Notes: generated by a model from the sequence alone, not told the origin. A DNA stretch of 24,418 nt from Oscillospiraceae bacterium (GCA_900770195.1 CAAGJI010000012.1:1-24418); one strand, 5' to 3'. Positions 1 through 7,620 are shown, counted from the stretch's first letter. Numbers and translations: made by a program.

Positions 1-1250
1 ACTTCAGGTGCATTGTTTACTGTTACAGGGAGCATTACAGGCCATTCTGTGTCTGAACCTTCTGCGCCATATCCGTCACCAGCCTTAGCTGAAGCTGTTC
101 CGAGTACAACCTCAAATTCGTCTCCAGCAGGCTTTGCTGTTGTTGTCTTTTCACCAGATGTTGTCACTGCTGCTGTTGTTGTCGTTGCTGCTGCTGTTGT
201 TGTCGTTGCTGCTGCTGTTGTTGTCTCAACTTCACCACCTTCACCTATAACAATAGTGAGAGGTGTTGTTGTTGTTGTGTACAACTGGTTATTTTCGTCA
301 CCAAATCTGTTTTCTTCGAGATTAACAGTATATGTTCCTTCTTTTATTCCCTTAGGAATATTAACAGTAACCCTGGTAATCGGATAATATGAACCATCCG
401 AATCAGCTAAAAGAGACTGCGTAGAATTCGATGTAGCTCCTACCGCTCTATCACAAGGTCCTGACCATGTTTCGCCCTTTGCAGGAATATTATTTGGATC
501 ATAGTTGTAAATTGTATCTGTTGCTGACTGTATAAAATAATGGAGTTTTGATTCGGTAGGGCTTACCTGTACCTTTTCTACTGCCCAATAGTCATATGTA
601 ATTTTACCATCATCACTTATAGGAACATCAACTTCGTCTGTAACCAAGATTGATTCATTATTTTCATCTTTAATTATATATCCATCATCATCATATTTTG
701 CATGTGTATATGAAAAATGAGCAGTTCCATCACCATTACTTACAAGAGTTGCACCATTAGCATGCGTAGCATTTACAGCATCATTATACAACATTGAAAG
801 CTGATCGTCCACAAAGTAAGAATAGCTTCCGTTTCTGAGCTTTTGAACTCTTCCAAACGCTGATGGATAAGCATTATTACCTGTTACTTCTTTACCATTG
901 TATTGTGCAGAAAAGCTTCCCTTCGCACTAGGTGCAATTGGATTTGAGAAAGTAATACTTGGATCACTCGCAACCCAATTCAATGTGAAAGTACCAACCT
1001 TGTCGCCTTCAGTTTTAAATCTAATATCAGTCACTACTGATACTTTGCCGTTCTCAACCGCTGAAAGTGGAATTTTAACTGTACTACCTTCAGTAGTATA
1101 AGTACCATCAGCAGATTCCTCAGCTTCAAAATAAGTTGAAAGAGTCTTACCATTGTACTTCTCAGCAGAAGCTGTAATGGTTGGAAGAACGCTTGTTGCC
1201 ATAGATGCCAGCAAAGATGCGGCAGTTACAGCAGAAAGTATTTTCTTCAT
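1..1250 (-). CDS. Secreted scaffoldin-like protein, N-terminal part (scaA-like position)
   Basis: The ATG is at 1250, behind GAAAGGA (1261-1267), and the frame stays open to the window edge, giving about 416 residues. Residues 1-29 form a Sec signal peptide (MKKILSAVTAASLL core, ending ASA). Residues 30 to about 350 are a secreted domain I do not recognise. A Thr/Ala linker follows, built on TTTTAAA units plus a Lys/Pro stretch. The last visible segment starts DEFEVVLGTASAKAGDG and continues with PVMLPVTVNNAPE; this resembles the first strands of a cohesin (a xVPVTVxxxP pattern). The gene lies 99 bp downstream of a cohesin-dockerin gene on the same strand, as scaA follows scaC in Ruminococcus flavefaciens. 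Signal peptide, linker and position are seen directly; the scaffoldin assignment is inference because most of any cohesin or dockerin lies outside the window. Another cell-surface or substrate-binding protein is possible. Confidence 0.65.
   Translation of the reverse strand, partial: MKKILSAVTAASLLASMATSVLPTITASAEKYNGKTLSTYFEAEESADGTYTTEGSTVKIPLSAVENGKVSVVTDIRFKTEGDKVGTFTLNWVASDPSITFSNPIAPSAKGSFSAQYNGKEVTGNNAYPSAFGRVQKLRNGSYSYFVDDQLSMLYNDAVNATHANGATLVSNGDGTAHFSYTHAKYDDDGYIIKDENNESILVTDEVDVPISDDGKITYDYWAVEKVQVSPTESKLHYFIQSATDTIYNYDPNNIPAKGETWSGPCDRAVGATSNSTQSLLADSDGSYYPITRVTVNIPKGIKEGTYTVNLEENRFGDENNQLYTTTTTPLTIVIGEGGEVETTTAAATTTTAAATTTTAAVTTSGEKTTTAKPAGDEFEVVLGTASAKAGDGYGAEGSDTEWPVMLPVTVNNAPE
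169..225 (-). repeat. 21-bp tandem repeat encoding a TTTTAAA linker
   Basis: Two identical 21-bp copies (184-204 and 205-225), preceded by a 15-bp partial copy (169-183), encode Thr/Ala heptads in the linker of the scaffoldin-like protein. In the opposite frame the repeat reads as Val/Ala runs, which is only a shadow. Perfect identity suggests recent expansion by slippage, so copy number may vary between strains. Confidence 0.85.
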
Positions 1251-1282
1251 TATTTAATTTTCCTTTCTATAATTAACTGTTC

Positions 1283-1315
1283 AGCCGGATATTTTTCAGA
1301 AAATGGAGCCCGGCT
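1283..1315 (-). other. Intercistronic hairpin between the two cellulosome genes
   Basis: AGCCGG (1283-1288) and CCGGCT (1310-1315) are exact inverted repeats, and ATTTT/AAAAT inside the loop can extend the pairing. No T-tract follows on the minus strand, so this is more likely an mRNA-stabilising or processing stem than a terminator. It would let the upstream adaptor and the downstream protein be made in different amounts from one transcript. Confidence 0.5.
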
Positions 1316-1349
1316 CATTCCAGATTCTGTATAAAATCACATCAGAGCA

Positions 1350-2270
1350 TCAAGCCGGATACTCTGGTAATTCACTTAATGTACCAACAACACATTTAAG
1401 GATCGTAAGTGCATCATTTGCATCTAACAAACCATTAAGATAAGCGTCTGCATTGTTCTTTCCTTCATCTGACAAAGCCGCTGTCTTTACGAGATACTTG
1501 TTAAGCAACACAACATCCGCAACACTTATCTTTCCATCAACATTAACGTCGCCATACTTTACATTAGGGTCAACATTTCCACTGGTTGCCTTTGTAGCCT
1601 CCGGTGAAGTTGCTGTTGTTGCCTCTGTAGTAGGAGCATCTGTTGGTTTTGTTGGAGCATCTGTTGGTTCTGTTCCCTCAACTGTTACACTTCCGTTTGA
1701 AACTGATGTTTCATACTTTGTGACTGTTGAGCCTGAAATGTTAGCGAAAACAATTTCAGTATTTTTGTCTAGTGAGCCCTCGAATGAAGCTCTGTCAATC
1801 GGAACTATTTCAACTTTTGAAACATCTCCCGCCTTGGCAGTTGATTTTACTGTACCCTCAACTGTGAACAAAACACCATCGCTCTTGATCCAGTAGTCTG
1901 AGCTTGTAAGTCCTGTCGACCATTCAACATTTACAACTCCTGCCGTTGCGTAATTTACGCCAAAGCTTGGAGCTTCTTTGCTGATATCTGCTTCCTTAGC
2001 GTCAGCACCTGTATCTGCAATAGTTCCTGCTTTTACACCGGTTACTTCAATAATAGAAGAATCATATTTAAGTGCAAATTCGCAAGCCCTGATTCCATCC
2101 TTAGGCACTCCCGAAAGTGAAACATTCAGGCTGAATTCCTTACCGGCAGCAGCTGTTACCTTGTCAGCGGCAACTTTTACTGTGTCAGCAGCTGATGCTG
2201 TTATAGCAGCTGTACTCATAACTGTCATTACAAATGCAACCGCACCTGCAAAAAATCTTTTTGTTCCCAT
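1350..2270 (-). CDS. Cohesin-dockerin adaptor scaffoldin (ScaC-like)
   Basis: This secreted 306-residue protein has a signal peptide (1-27, ending ASA), a cohesin-like beta-sandwich (about 30-197), a Thr/Pro linker with repeated PTDAP (about 199-232) and a C-terminal dockerin (about 238-297). The first dockerin calcium loop is canonical (D241, N243, D245, K247, S249, D252). The second (D275, Y277, N279, D283, D286) has Tyr where Asp or Asn is usual. One cohesin plus one dockerin is the layout of adaptor scaffoldins such as R. flavefaciens ScaC, which sit between a primary scaffoldin and enzymes and so change which dockerins can be recruited. The start is set by GGAGG at 2278-2282. It is first in a two-gene transcript and has its own promoter. 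Domain calls rest on pattern; the specific partners are unknown. Confidence 0.85.
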   Translation of the reverse strand: MGTKRFFAGAVAFVMTVMSTAAITASAADTVKVAADKVTAAAGKEFSLNVSLSGVPKDGIRACEFALKYDSSIIEVTGVKAGTIADTGADAKEADISKEAPSFGVNYATAGVVNVEWSTGLTSSDYWIKSDGVLFTVEGTVKSTAKAGDVSKVEIVPIDRASFEGSLDKNTEIVFANISGSTVTKYETSVSNGSVTVEGTEPTDAPTKPTDAPTTEATTATSPEATKATSGNVDPNVKYGDVNVDGKISVADVVLLNKYLVKTAALSDEGKNNADAYLNGLLDANDALTILKCVVGTLSELPEYPA

Positions 2271-2349
2271 TTTCTTTCCTCCTTTTTATTATTTTGTAAA
2301 TACACGGCATTAAACCGTCATACAACAAAAGAAAATGTAAAATGATTGC

Positions 2350-2365
2350 GAGCATATAAATGCTC
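2350..2365 (-). other. Leader hairpin of the scaffoldin transcript
   Basis: GAGCAT and ATGCTC pair exactly around a 4-base loop, about 10 bases after the predicted transcription start. A second short stem (2304-2307 with 2315-2318) lies closer to the gene. The roughly 105-base leader therefore starts with a stem that would protect the 5' end of the mRNA; no known riboswitch is recognised. Confidence 0.45.
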
Positions 2366-2382
2366 CGTGTCCCATACGTACA

Positions 2383-2411
2383 ATTATAGTACAAAAGAAC
2401 ATAAAAGTCAA
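2383..2411 (-). promoter_or_regulatory. Sigma-A promoter of the cellulosome genes
   Basis: Read on the minus strand, TTGACT (2411-2406) and TATAAT (2388-2383) are separated by exactly 17 bases. The predicted start of transcription is near 2376, about 105 bases before the adaptor scaffoldin ATG. The near-consensus match suggests strong basal expression of the adaptor. Confidence 0.8.
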
Positions 2412-2775
2412 TAGCATATCAAAATTTTTGTACATTCTGACATACGACAAATATGCCCCTTTGCTGATTTCAAACTACATTCTACTATAAAACTCCGTGA
2501 TCCAGCATTAAAAATGCATAATCAGGCAAAACCATTACTTTCATCTTGCTTTATGTTGTCCGGTCCAATAGTTTGCAGGCTTCTTTGCAGCTGGTACAGT
2601 CACTTGCACAGAATCTGCCTATTAAGACTTATTATATTATATCGCATATTTTTCAAATTGTAAATAGAAAGCAAATACTTTTGTATGTTTTAATAAAAAC
2701 AGACTGCTATTTTTGACATTTTGCACAATAGTTTTTATTATTTAACAAAAGAAAACTTTTAATTTGAAACCTATA
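2412..2775. other. Intergenic stretch with two tiny coding-like remnants
   Basis: No full gene is visible. On the minus strand a 25-codon stretch bounded by stops (2618-2541) has gene-like codons and reads ...VTVPAAKKPANYWTGQHKAR. Its TGA overlaps an ATG that opens a 19-codon ORF (about 2544-2485) reading MKVMVLPDYAFLMLDHGVL. Both lie upstream of the cellulosome promoter. They may be the eroded end of a lost gene, or chance. The direct repeat TTTGCAG occurs at 2572 and 2584. The part next to the CapA gene (2640-2775) is AT-rich, with only a weak AAAAG/CTTTT stem and no convincing terminator. Confidence 0.35.
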
Positions 2776-4044
2776 CTAAGTAAGTGGATTTGTTAAGCAT
2801 TGAAATTCTTCGGGAACATTGTCATTGATGAATCCGTTTATCACATCCATACTCCATTCCCTTGAAGTTCCCGACGTTGTATAAGGTACTCCGTGAGAAG
2901 ATGCAAGGTCTTCTGTATAGCTGTAATATGGATACACCCTTATGTTGCTTAAACTGCTGTCATCATACTGCGTTATAACAGGAACAACTTTTATATTCTC
3001 TACTTTAACGCCGCTGTCAGCAGCACTTACTGTCAAATCAAATTTTGCAACTTCACCAACAAGATTGAAATTATCTGTCTGTGCAGAAACGAAATTGCCA
3101 AGCGAATAGAAAACAAATCCTTGTGTTCCGTCCGTTCTTGTAACATATTCCATTGTCTGACCTGTGTGAGAATGTGTGCCAATTATAACATCTGCACCCC
3201 ACTCTATTATTTCTTTTGCTTCTTCTTTGACACCTTCTCTTACTGTGAAGGTATCTTCATCTCCCCAATGTGCAGAAACAATAACAATATCAGCAATCTG
3301 ATTTGCTTTTTCAATCTGCTGTTTTATCATATCTTTTTCATCAAGATAAGGTATACACAATTCAGAACCCTGTTCAAGCGAATAACCGTTTGTATGTTCT
3401 GTATATGCAAGAAATGCAACTTTCGCTCCATTTACTTCCTTAACTCTGATATTATCCATATCAGACTGATTTCTGTATGTTCCGTAAACTATTGTTCCCG
3501 GATTTTGTGAAACTTCTTTTTCCCAGTAGTCAAGCTGTGCTCTGAGTCCGTCTGTACCTTTATCAAGAACGTGATTATTATTTACTGAAAATGTATTAAC
3601 GCCCATATCAATAAGCTGCTGACCGAGTTCAGTCGGTGAATTAAAATCAAAATTTGAACCTGTTATGTCATACTCATCATTACATATAGGTGTTTCCTGA
3701 TTTATTATATTAAGATCACCACTTGTTATTAAATCTTTAACGGCATCATATGTATAGCCGAAATTATATTTTTCACCGTTTTCTGCGTGTGCCTCAGCTG
3801 CTTCATAGACTTTTGTCTGGACGAGATTATCACCCATTGCAACAACGCTTACTGTTTTATCCTGCGGAACTGTTTCCGTAACAGTTTCAGTCTCTGTCGC
3901 CTTTGTTTCGGCTGTTTTATTTTTCATATTTGTTTCTTTAAGTTTTGAAGTGCCACAGCTTGCAACTGCCACAATTGCAATAATTGGCACAATTATAAAA
4001 AGACCGATTCTGTCGTATCTTATTTTTCTTTTTTTCTTCTGCAT
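2776..4044 (-). CDS. CapA/PgsA-family metallophosphatase-like lipoprotein
   Basis: This 422-residue protein belongs to the CapA (poly-gamma-glutamate capsule) family, a calcineurin-like fold. A basic N-terminus and a hydrophobic helix (12-29) lead to a lipobox ending VASC, with lipidated C30. A Thr/Glu-rich tether (about 33-63) follows, then the catalytic-like domain with the expected metal ligands: GDN (71-73), QE (116-117), NNNH (155-158), AHWGDED (258-264) and GTHSHTG (289-295). An earlier in-frame ATG exists at 4092, but only the ATG at 4044 has a good ribosome site (GGAAGG, 7 bases upstream). The protein is anchored outside the membrane. No pgsB or pgsC genes are adjacent, so capsule synthesis is not supported; the substrate is unknown. 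It is transcribed alone, divergently from the germination operon. Confidence 0.85.
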   Translation of the reverse strand: MQKKKRKIRYDRIGLFIIVPIIAIVAVASCGTSKLKETNMKNKTAETKATETETVTETVPQDKTVSVVAMGDNLVQTKVYEAAEAHAENGEKYNFGYTYDAVKDLITSGDLNIINQETPICNDEYDITGSNFDFNSPTELGQQLIDMGVNTFSVNNNHVLDKGTDGLRAQLDYWEKEVSQNPGTIVYGTYRNQSDMDNIRVKEVNGAKVAFLAYTEHTNGYSLEQGSELCIPYLDEKDMIKQQIEKANQIADIVIVSAHWGDEDTFTVREGVKEEAKEIIEWGADVIIGTHSHTGQTMEYVTRTDGTQGFVFYSLGNFVSAQTDNFNLVGEVAKFDLTVSAADSGVKVENIKVVPVITQYDDSSLSNIRVYPYYSYTEDLASSHGVPYTTSGTSREWSMDVINGFINDNVPEEFQCLTNPLT

Positions 4045-4140
4045 TATTATTCCTTCCGTTAAATGCACTTTAATCTGCATAATTTTTCTCATTTTGCAAC
4101 ATTATGATAAAATTACACGAATATTTTCTAAAACAGTCTT

Positions 4141-4170
4141 ATTATATCACAAAATGGGTATGTTTGTCAA
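4141..4170 (-). promoter_or_regulatory. Sigma-A promoter of the CapA-like gene
   Basis: On the minus strand TTGACA (4170-4165) and TATAAT (4146-4141) are both perfect hexamers with an 18-base spacer. The predicted start is near 4134, leaving a leader of about 90 bases that contains the unused ATG at 4092. Confidence 0.8.
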
Positions 4171-4179
4171 ATAGTTCTT

Positions 4180-4208
4180 GAATATTTTTCTAATATCTTC
4201 ACATTATA
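4180..4208 (+). promoter_or_regulatory. Sigma-G-like (forespore) promoter of the germination operon
   Basis: GAATA (4180-4184) and CATTATA (4202-4208), 17 bases apart, match the Bacillus sigma-G pattern GNATR / CATNNTA at every fixed position. Transcription would start near 4215, about 22 bases before the gerAA ATG. Germinant receptor operons are classic sigma-G targets, so signal and gene agree. The region is AT-rich and a chance match cannot be excluded. Confidence 0.55.
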
Positions 4209-4236
4209 CTAATATTAAACTCAGGACAGGTGTTTT

Positions 4237-5700
4237 ATGGATAAAAATGACTATAAACAGAAAAAAATCGGATTTTCTCTCGATTACAACATAGACATAA
4301 TAAAAGAAATTGCAGGCGACACTTCCGACCTGCTTTTCAATGATTTTGAAATATGCGGTGTAAAGGCAAATCTTCTTTGCTGTGAGGGAATGCATTCTTC
4401 AAATACAATTTCAGACCTTGTTTTAAGTCCTATTATGAATATAAAGCTTGAAACTCCGTCAACTCCCGAAAAAATAAAAAAATACATCACGAAAAATATT
4501 CTGCTTTCAACTGACAGAAATAAAACAAATTCTTTTGCCGACCTTTTCAGATATATAAATTCGGGTTTTGCTGCTATTCTGATTGATGGTTCAGATGAAG
4601 CCTGCGTGTTTGGAATACAAGGATACGCTGTAAGAAGTATTTCATCTCCATCAGGAGAAAATAACGTTCTTGGTTCTCAGGAAGGCTTCTGTGAGGTCAT
4701 AAGAACGAATATGTCACTTATAAGAAGGCGAATGAAATCCCCTGTTTTAAAACTTCATCTTTTTACAAAAGGTGATATAAGTCAGACTGATTTATGTCTT
4801 TGCTATCTTGATGACAGAGTTCCGAAAAAACTTATAAATTCAATATATGCATCTCTTGAAAAAGCAGACCTTGAAACAATTCTTTCAAACGGCTATTTAC
4901 AGCCTTTTCTTGAAAACAGAAAAGGAAATATTTTTGATACCGTCAGCACGACTGAACGCCCCGATGTTTTCTGTGCAAAGCTTCTTGAGGGACGTGTGGG
5001 ACTTTTAATAGACGGCACACCTTTTGCCTTTGTAATTCCAAAACTCTTCTGTGAAAGCTTTCAGACTATTGACGACTACAATTACAGACCTTCTTACACA
5101 ACTTTCATAAGGGCAATAAAATATGCGGCTTTCTGGATTTCTCTTTTGCTGCCTGCGATTTATATTTCAATTGTTCTTTTTTCTCCGGGACTTTTAAATT
5201 CAAAACTTCTTTTGATACTTGCAGAATCAGAAAAAAATGCACCTTTTCCTTTAAGTCTTGAAACTATCGGAATTTTCCTTCTGTATGAAATTATAAAAGA
5301 GGCTGGTTTGCGGCTTCCTAAGGCTGTAGGAGGGTCTGTAAGCATAATTGCAGGACTTATTGTTGGTGATGCTGCTGTTTCATCAGGACTTATCAGCACA
5401 CCTCTGCTGACGATTTCAGCCATTTCAATTCTTTCAGGACTTGTTGTTCCGGACCTTGGGCAATCACTTACTGTTTTAAGATTTCTGCTTATCATAGGTT
5501 CTTCAATTGCAGGACTTTTTGGTCTGGGGCTTATTTTGTCGGCTATACTTTTCAATCTCTGTGCATCGGAAAATTATGGTTTTCCTGCAACTGCCCCTCT
5601 TACACCTTTTTACAAAAAATCCATGCGTGATTTTATCACACGTGTTAATTTTAAAAAAATGCAGAAAGGAGGTTTTACAATTGAAGAATACAAAGAATAG
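4237..5700 (+). CDS. gerAA: Spore germinant receptor subunit A (GerA family)
   Basis: This 487-residue protein is full length for GerAA proteins. It has a soluble N-terminal region (about 1-285, with the family-typical start of RRRMKSP near 166-172), then about five membrane helices from residue 290 to 460 separated by short loops. The conserved stretch EIIKEAGLRLPKAVGGSVS lies before the middle helices, and a short cytoplasmic tail ends the protein. GerAA, GerAB and GerAC together form the inner-membrane receptor that senses nutrients and opens ion flow in spores. The ATG has an AGGACAGGTG ribosome site (4223-4232). The gene overlaps the next one by 20 bp. The family assignment is strong; the germinant cannot be told from sequence. 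Confidence 0.9.
   Translation: MDKNDYKQKKIGFSLDYNIDIIKEIAGDTSDLLFNDFEICGVKANLLCCEGMHSSNTISDLVLSPIMNIKLETPSTPEKIKKYITKNILLSTDRNKTNSFADLFRYINSGFAAILIDGSDEACVFGIQGYAVRSISSPSGENNVLGSQEGFCEVIRTNMSLIRRRMKSPVLKLHLFTKGDISQTDLCLCYLDDRVPKKLINSIYASLEKADLETILSNGYLQPFLENRKGNIFDTVSTTERPDVFCAKLLEGRVGLLIDGTPFAFVIPKLFCESFQTIDDYNYRPSYTTFIRAIKYAAFWISLLLPAIYISIVLFSPGLLNSKLLLILAESEKNAPFPLSLETIGIFLLYEIIKEAGLRLPKAVGGSVSIIAGLIVGDAAVSSGLISTPLLTISAISILSGLVVPDLGQSLTVLRFLLIIGSSIAGLFGLGLILSAILFNLCASENYGFPATAPLTPFYKKSMRDFITRVNFKKMQKGGFTIEEYKE
5665..5672 (+). promoter_or_regulatory. Ribosome site fixing the TTG start of gerAB
   Basis: AAAGGAGG lies inside the end of gerAA, 8 bases before a TTG codon at 5681. It is much stronger than anything near the upstream in-frame ATG at 5507 and places the gerAB start at the TTG. 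Confidence 0.8.
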
Positions 5701-6691
5701 GCTTTCTTTCGCACAAATTTATTCAATACTGCTTGTCAGTCATATTTTTTCTTTTATCTGTTTCAGGGGTCAGCTTGGTGCAGAAAGTTTAATTGTCGTT
5801 TTCGCTGCATTTTTAATAAGGACAATCGGCTTGACTGCTGTTTATTTTCTTTATCAAAAAAACTTTTCCCTGTCTGATTTTATAAAAAAATATAAATCTG
5901 CTGCTGTTTTCCTTTATTTTTATATAATATGTACGGTATCGATTTCATTTATTAAAATAAGAAACGTTGCGGAAGAAATATATACACCTATTTCTTCATC
6001 TCTTTTTTGCACATTTCTTATAATTGCCGTTTGCAGCTATACTTCATCTCTTGGAATAAAAGCAACAGGAAATATAAGTCTTATTCTTCTTTTTTTATCA
6101 GCTGCTGTTTTTATAATAATTCCAATGACATCATTTGAAAATATAAAACTTTCATCAGTTTATTTTTCAGAATCACCCGATTTTATTTCAAAAACATCAG
6201 CTATTTGCAGCAGCATTTCCGAACCGCTTCTGCTTCTTTTGTATATGCCTTTCAGAGAAAAACAAACGCTGAAATATTTTAAAATTTTCCCCTTTTTATT
6301 CCTTGTAACCGACATTCTTTTATGCATTCTCTGCATTTCACTTCTGCACAGAAAATCAGTTTTATTTGAATATCCGTTTTTTGCCGCCGTAAATACAGCA
6401 CAACCTTTTGAATTTCAGCGTGCAGATGCTTTTTATTCCATTATTTTTATACTTGTAAGCATTTTCAGAATAACCTGTTTAATCGTTCCGTCCTCTGAAA
6501 TTTTAAGAATATTTTTTCCAAAATTTTCCTTGAAATCGATTTTTACACTTATTTTGTCAGGAATATTTTCCTTTGTCATATTTAAATTCAAAATTTTCAA
6601 TTCAGATTTTATATGGCTTGTTATGCTTGGAATTTTTATTCTGCTATTTATATTTGCGGCAATTTGCAAAAGAAAGAAGAAAAACATATGA
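5681..6691 (+). CDS. gerAB: Spore germination permease subunit (GerB family)
   Basis: This 336-residue polytopic protein of the amino-acid-permease-like GerAB family is made almost wholly of membrane helices, about ten by eye. It begins LKNTKNRLSFAQIYS, matching the usual GerAB start just before helix 1, and ends in a basic KRKKK tail on the cytoplasmic side. GerAB is the subunit that binds the germinant in the membrane. The start is TTG at 5681; an upstream ATG at 5507 would add 58 residues that are only gerAA read out of frame. The 3' end overlaps gerAC by ATGA (6688-6691), so translation is probably coupled. It is somewhat shorter than the usual 360 or so residues, and sequence conservation looks low, as is common in this family. 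Confidence 0.85.
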   Translation: MKNTKNRLSFAQIYSILLVSHIFSFICFRGQLGAESLIVVFAAFLIRTIGLTAVYFLYQKNFSLSDFIKKYKSAAVFLYFYIICTVSISFIKIRNVAEEIYTPISSSLFCTFLIIAVCSYTSSLGIKATGNISLILLFLSAAVFIIIPMTSFENIKLSSVYFSESPDFISKTSAICSSISEPLLLLLYMPFREKQTLKYFKIFPFLFLVTDILLCILCISLLHRKSVLFEYPFFAAVNTAQPFEFQRADAFYSIIFILVSIFRITCLIVPSSEILRIFFPKFSLKSIFTLILSGIFSFVIFKFKIFNSDFIWLVMLGIFILLFIFAAICKRKKKNI

Positions 6692-7620
6692 AAAAAATAA
6701 AATTATTTCAAATCATCTGCATTATTCCGCTTTTTTTATGCGGTTGTCGTGGAACTGAAGTTCAAGACAGAAAATATGCTGAATACGCCTATGTAGAGTC
6801 GTTTAATTCGAATGTTTCTGCGGAAATTTCTTTTTTTCAGTCAGATGAAAAAATAAACGGAAATGGAAATTCCCTAAGTGAAGCACTTGTTGAATGTTCA
6901 AAAAAAACAGGCTGTGATATTTTCGCCGGACATATGGAATTTATTGTTCTGCAAGCTGAAAATCCCCTTGACATTTTAATTGAAATAAAAAAAGAATGCG
7001 ATATTCCCGATTCATGTAAAATTATTTTTGCATCATCTCACCAAAACAAAATACCAAATAATGACTGCATTGAAGAATATGAAAAAAATCTTTCACTGCC
7101 TGTTTGCAACATTTCAGATTTACTTGACAGCTTTCTTTCACCGTCAAAATATGCCCTTATTCCGTATTTAAATAATAATACACTTAATGCGGCTGTTGTT
7201 TCATCAAATGGAAAAATTAAAATTTTAAGTGATAATGCTTTAAAAGGTGCAGGAATTTTTCATAACAAAATAAAAAATACCTGGCTTTTTATGAATGATA
7301 AATCCTATAATATATATTCAATTAAAAGAAAAATCTGTGTTTTTGAAAAAAATGGCAAGCTTCATCTGACTTTTAAAGTTAATTTCAAATCAAAAAATCC
7401 CAATATTTCAAAACTTGAAAATCAAACAGCTTTTTACATTGAAAAATATATAAATGAAACGATAAAAAAAGGCTGCGACACTGAAAATGCCGCAGACCTT
7501 ATTCAACAAAAATACTATTCTTTTTTTATGGCTAATAAAGACAATTTTTCATCTCTGCTTGAAAATTCCATTTGCAATGTCTGCATTAACGGCAGACTTT
7601 ACAACCTTGCAATAGATTAA
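6688..7620 (+). CDS. gerAC: Spore germination lipoprotein (GerC family), short
   Basis: This 310-residue lipoprotein has a signal peptide with lipobox LCGC (C20), followed by CRGTEVQDRKYAE, which resembles the CWDxxElxd start of GerAC proteins. Third position in a gerA-type operon supports the call. Mature GerAC proteins usually run to 350-400 residues with three domains; this one is shorter and I cannot place every domain, so one may be reduced. The ATG at 6688 sits in the ATGA overlap with gerAB and relies on coupling, as the purine-rich AAGAAAGAAG is a weak site. The gene is very AT-rich with many A-runs. Its stop codon overlaps that of the convergent GH5 gene. Confidence 0.8.
   Translation: MKKIKLFQIICIIPLFLCGCRGTEVQDRKYAEYAYVESFNSNVSAEISFFQSDEKINGNGNSLSEALVECSKKTGCDIFAGHMEFIVLQAENPLDILIEIKKECDIPDSCKIIFASSHQNKIPNNDCIEEYEKNLSLPVCNISDLLDSFLSPSKYALIPYLNNNTLNAAVVSSNGKIKILSDNALKGAGIFHNKIKNTWLFMNDKSYNIYSIKRKICVFEKNGKLHLTFKVNFKSKNPNISKLENQTAFYIEKYINETIKKGCDTENAADLIQQKYYSFFMANKDNFSSLLENSICNVCINGRLYNLAID

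Noticed and set aside
13..387. Plus-strand ORF rich in Val and Ala
   Set aside because: It is the opposite-strand reading of the Thr/Ala repeat linker of the scaffoldin-like gene.
1453..2313. Two plus-strand ORFs of 147 and 111 codons
   Set aside because: They lie opposite the cohesin-dockerin gene, have no ribosome site and no recognisable domain.
2412..2775. Riboswitch or structured RNA upstream of the cellulosome genes
   Set aside because: The region lies upstream of the predicted promoter and I found no conserved core or strong stems.
4045..4092. Longer start for the CapA-like lipoprotein
   Set aside because: The extra 16 residues lack a ribosome site, while GGAAGG precedes the ATG at 4044 and the shorter form has a normal signal peptide.
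5507..5680. ATG start giving gerAB 58 more residues
   Set aside because: The extra part is gerAA coding sequence read out of frame; AAAGGAGG plus TTG at 5681 gives the usual GerAB start.
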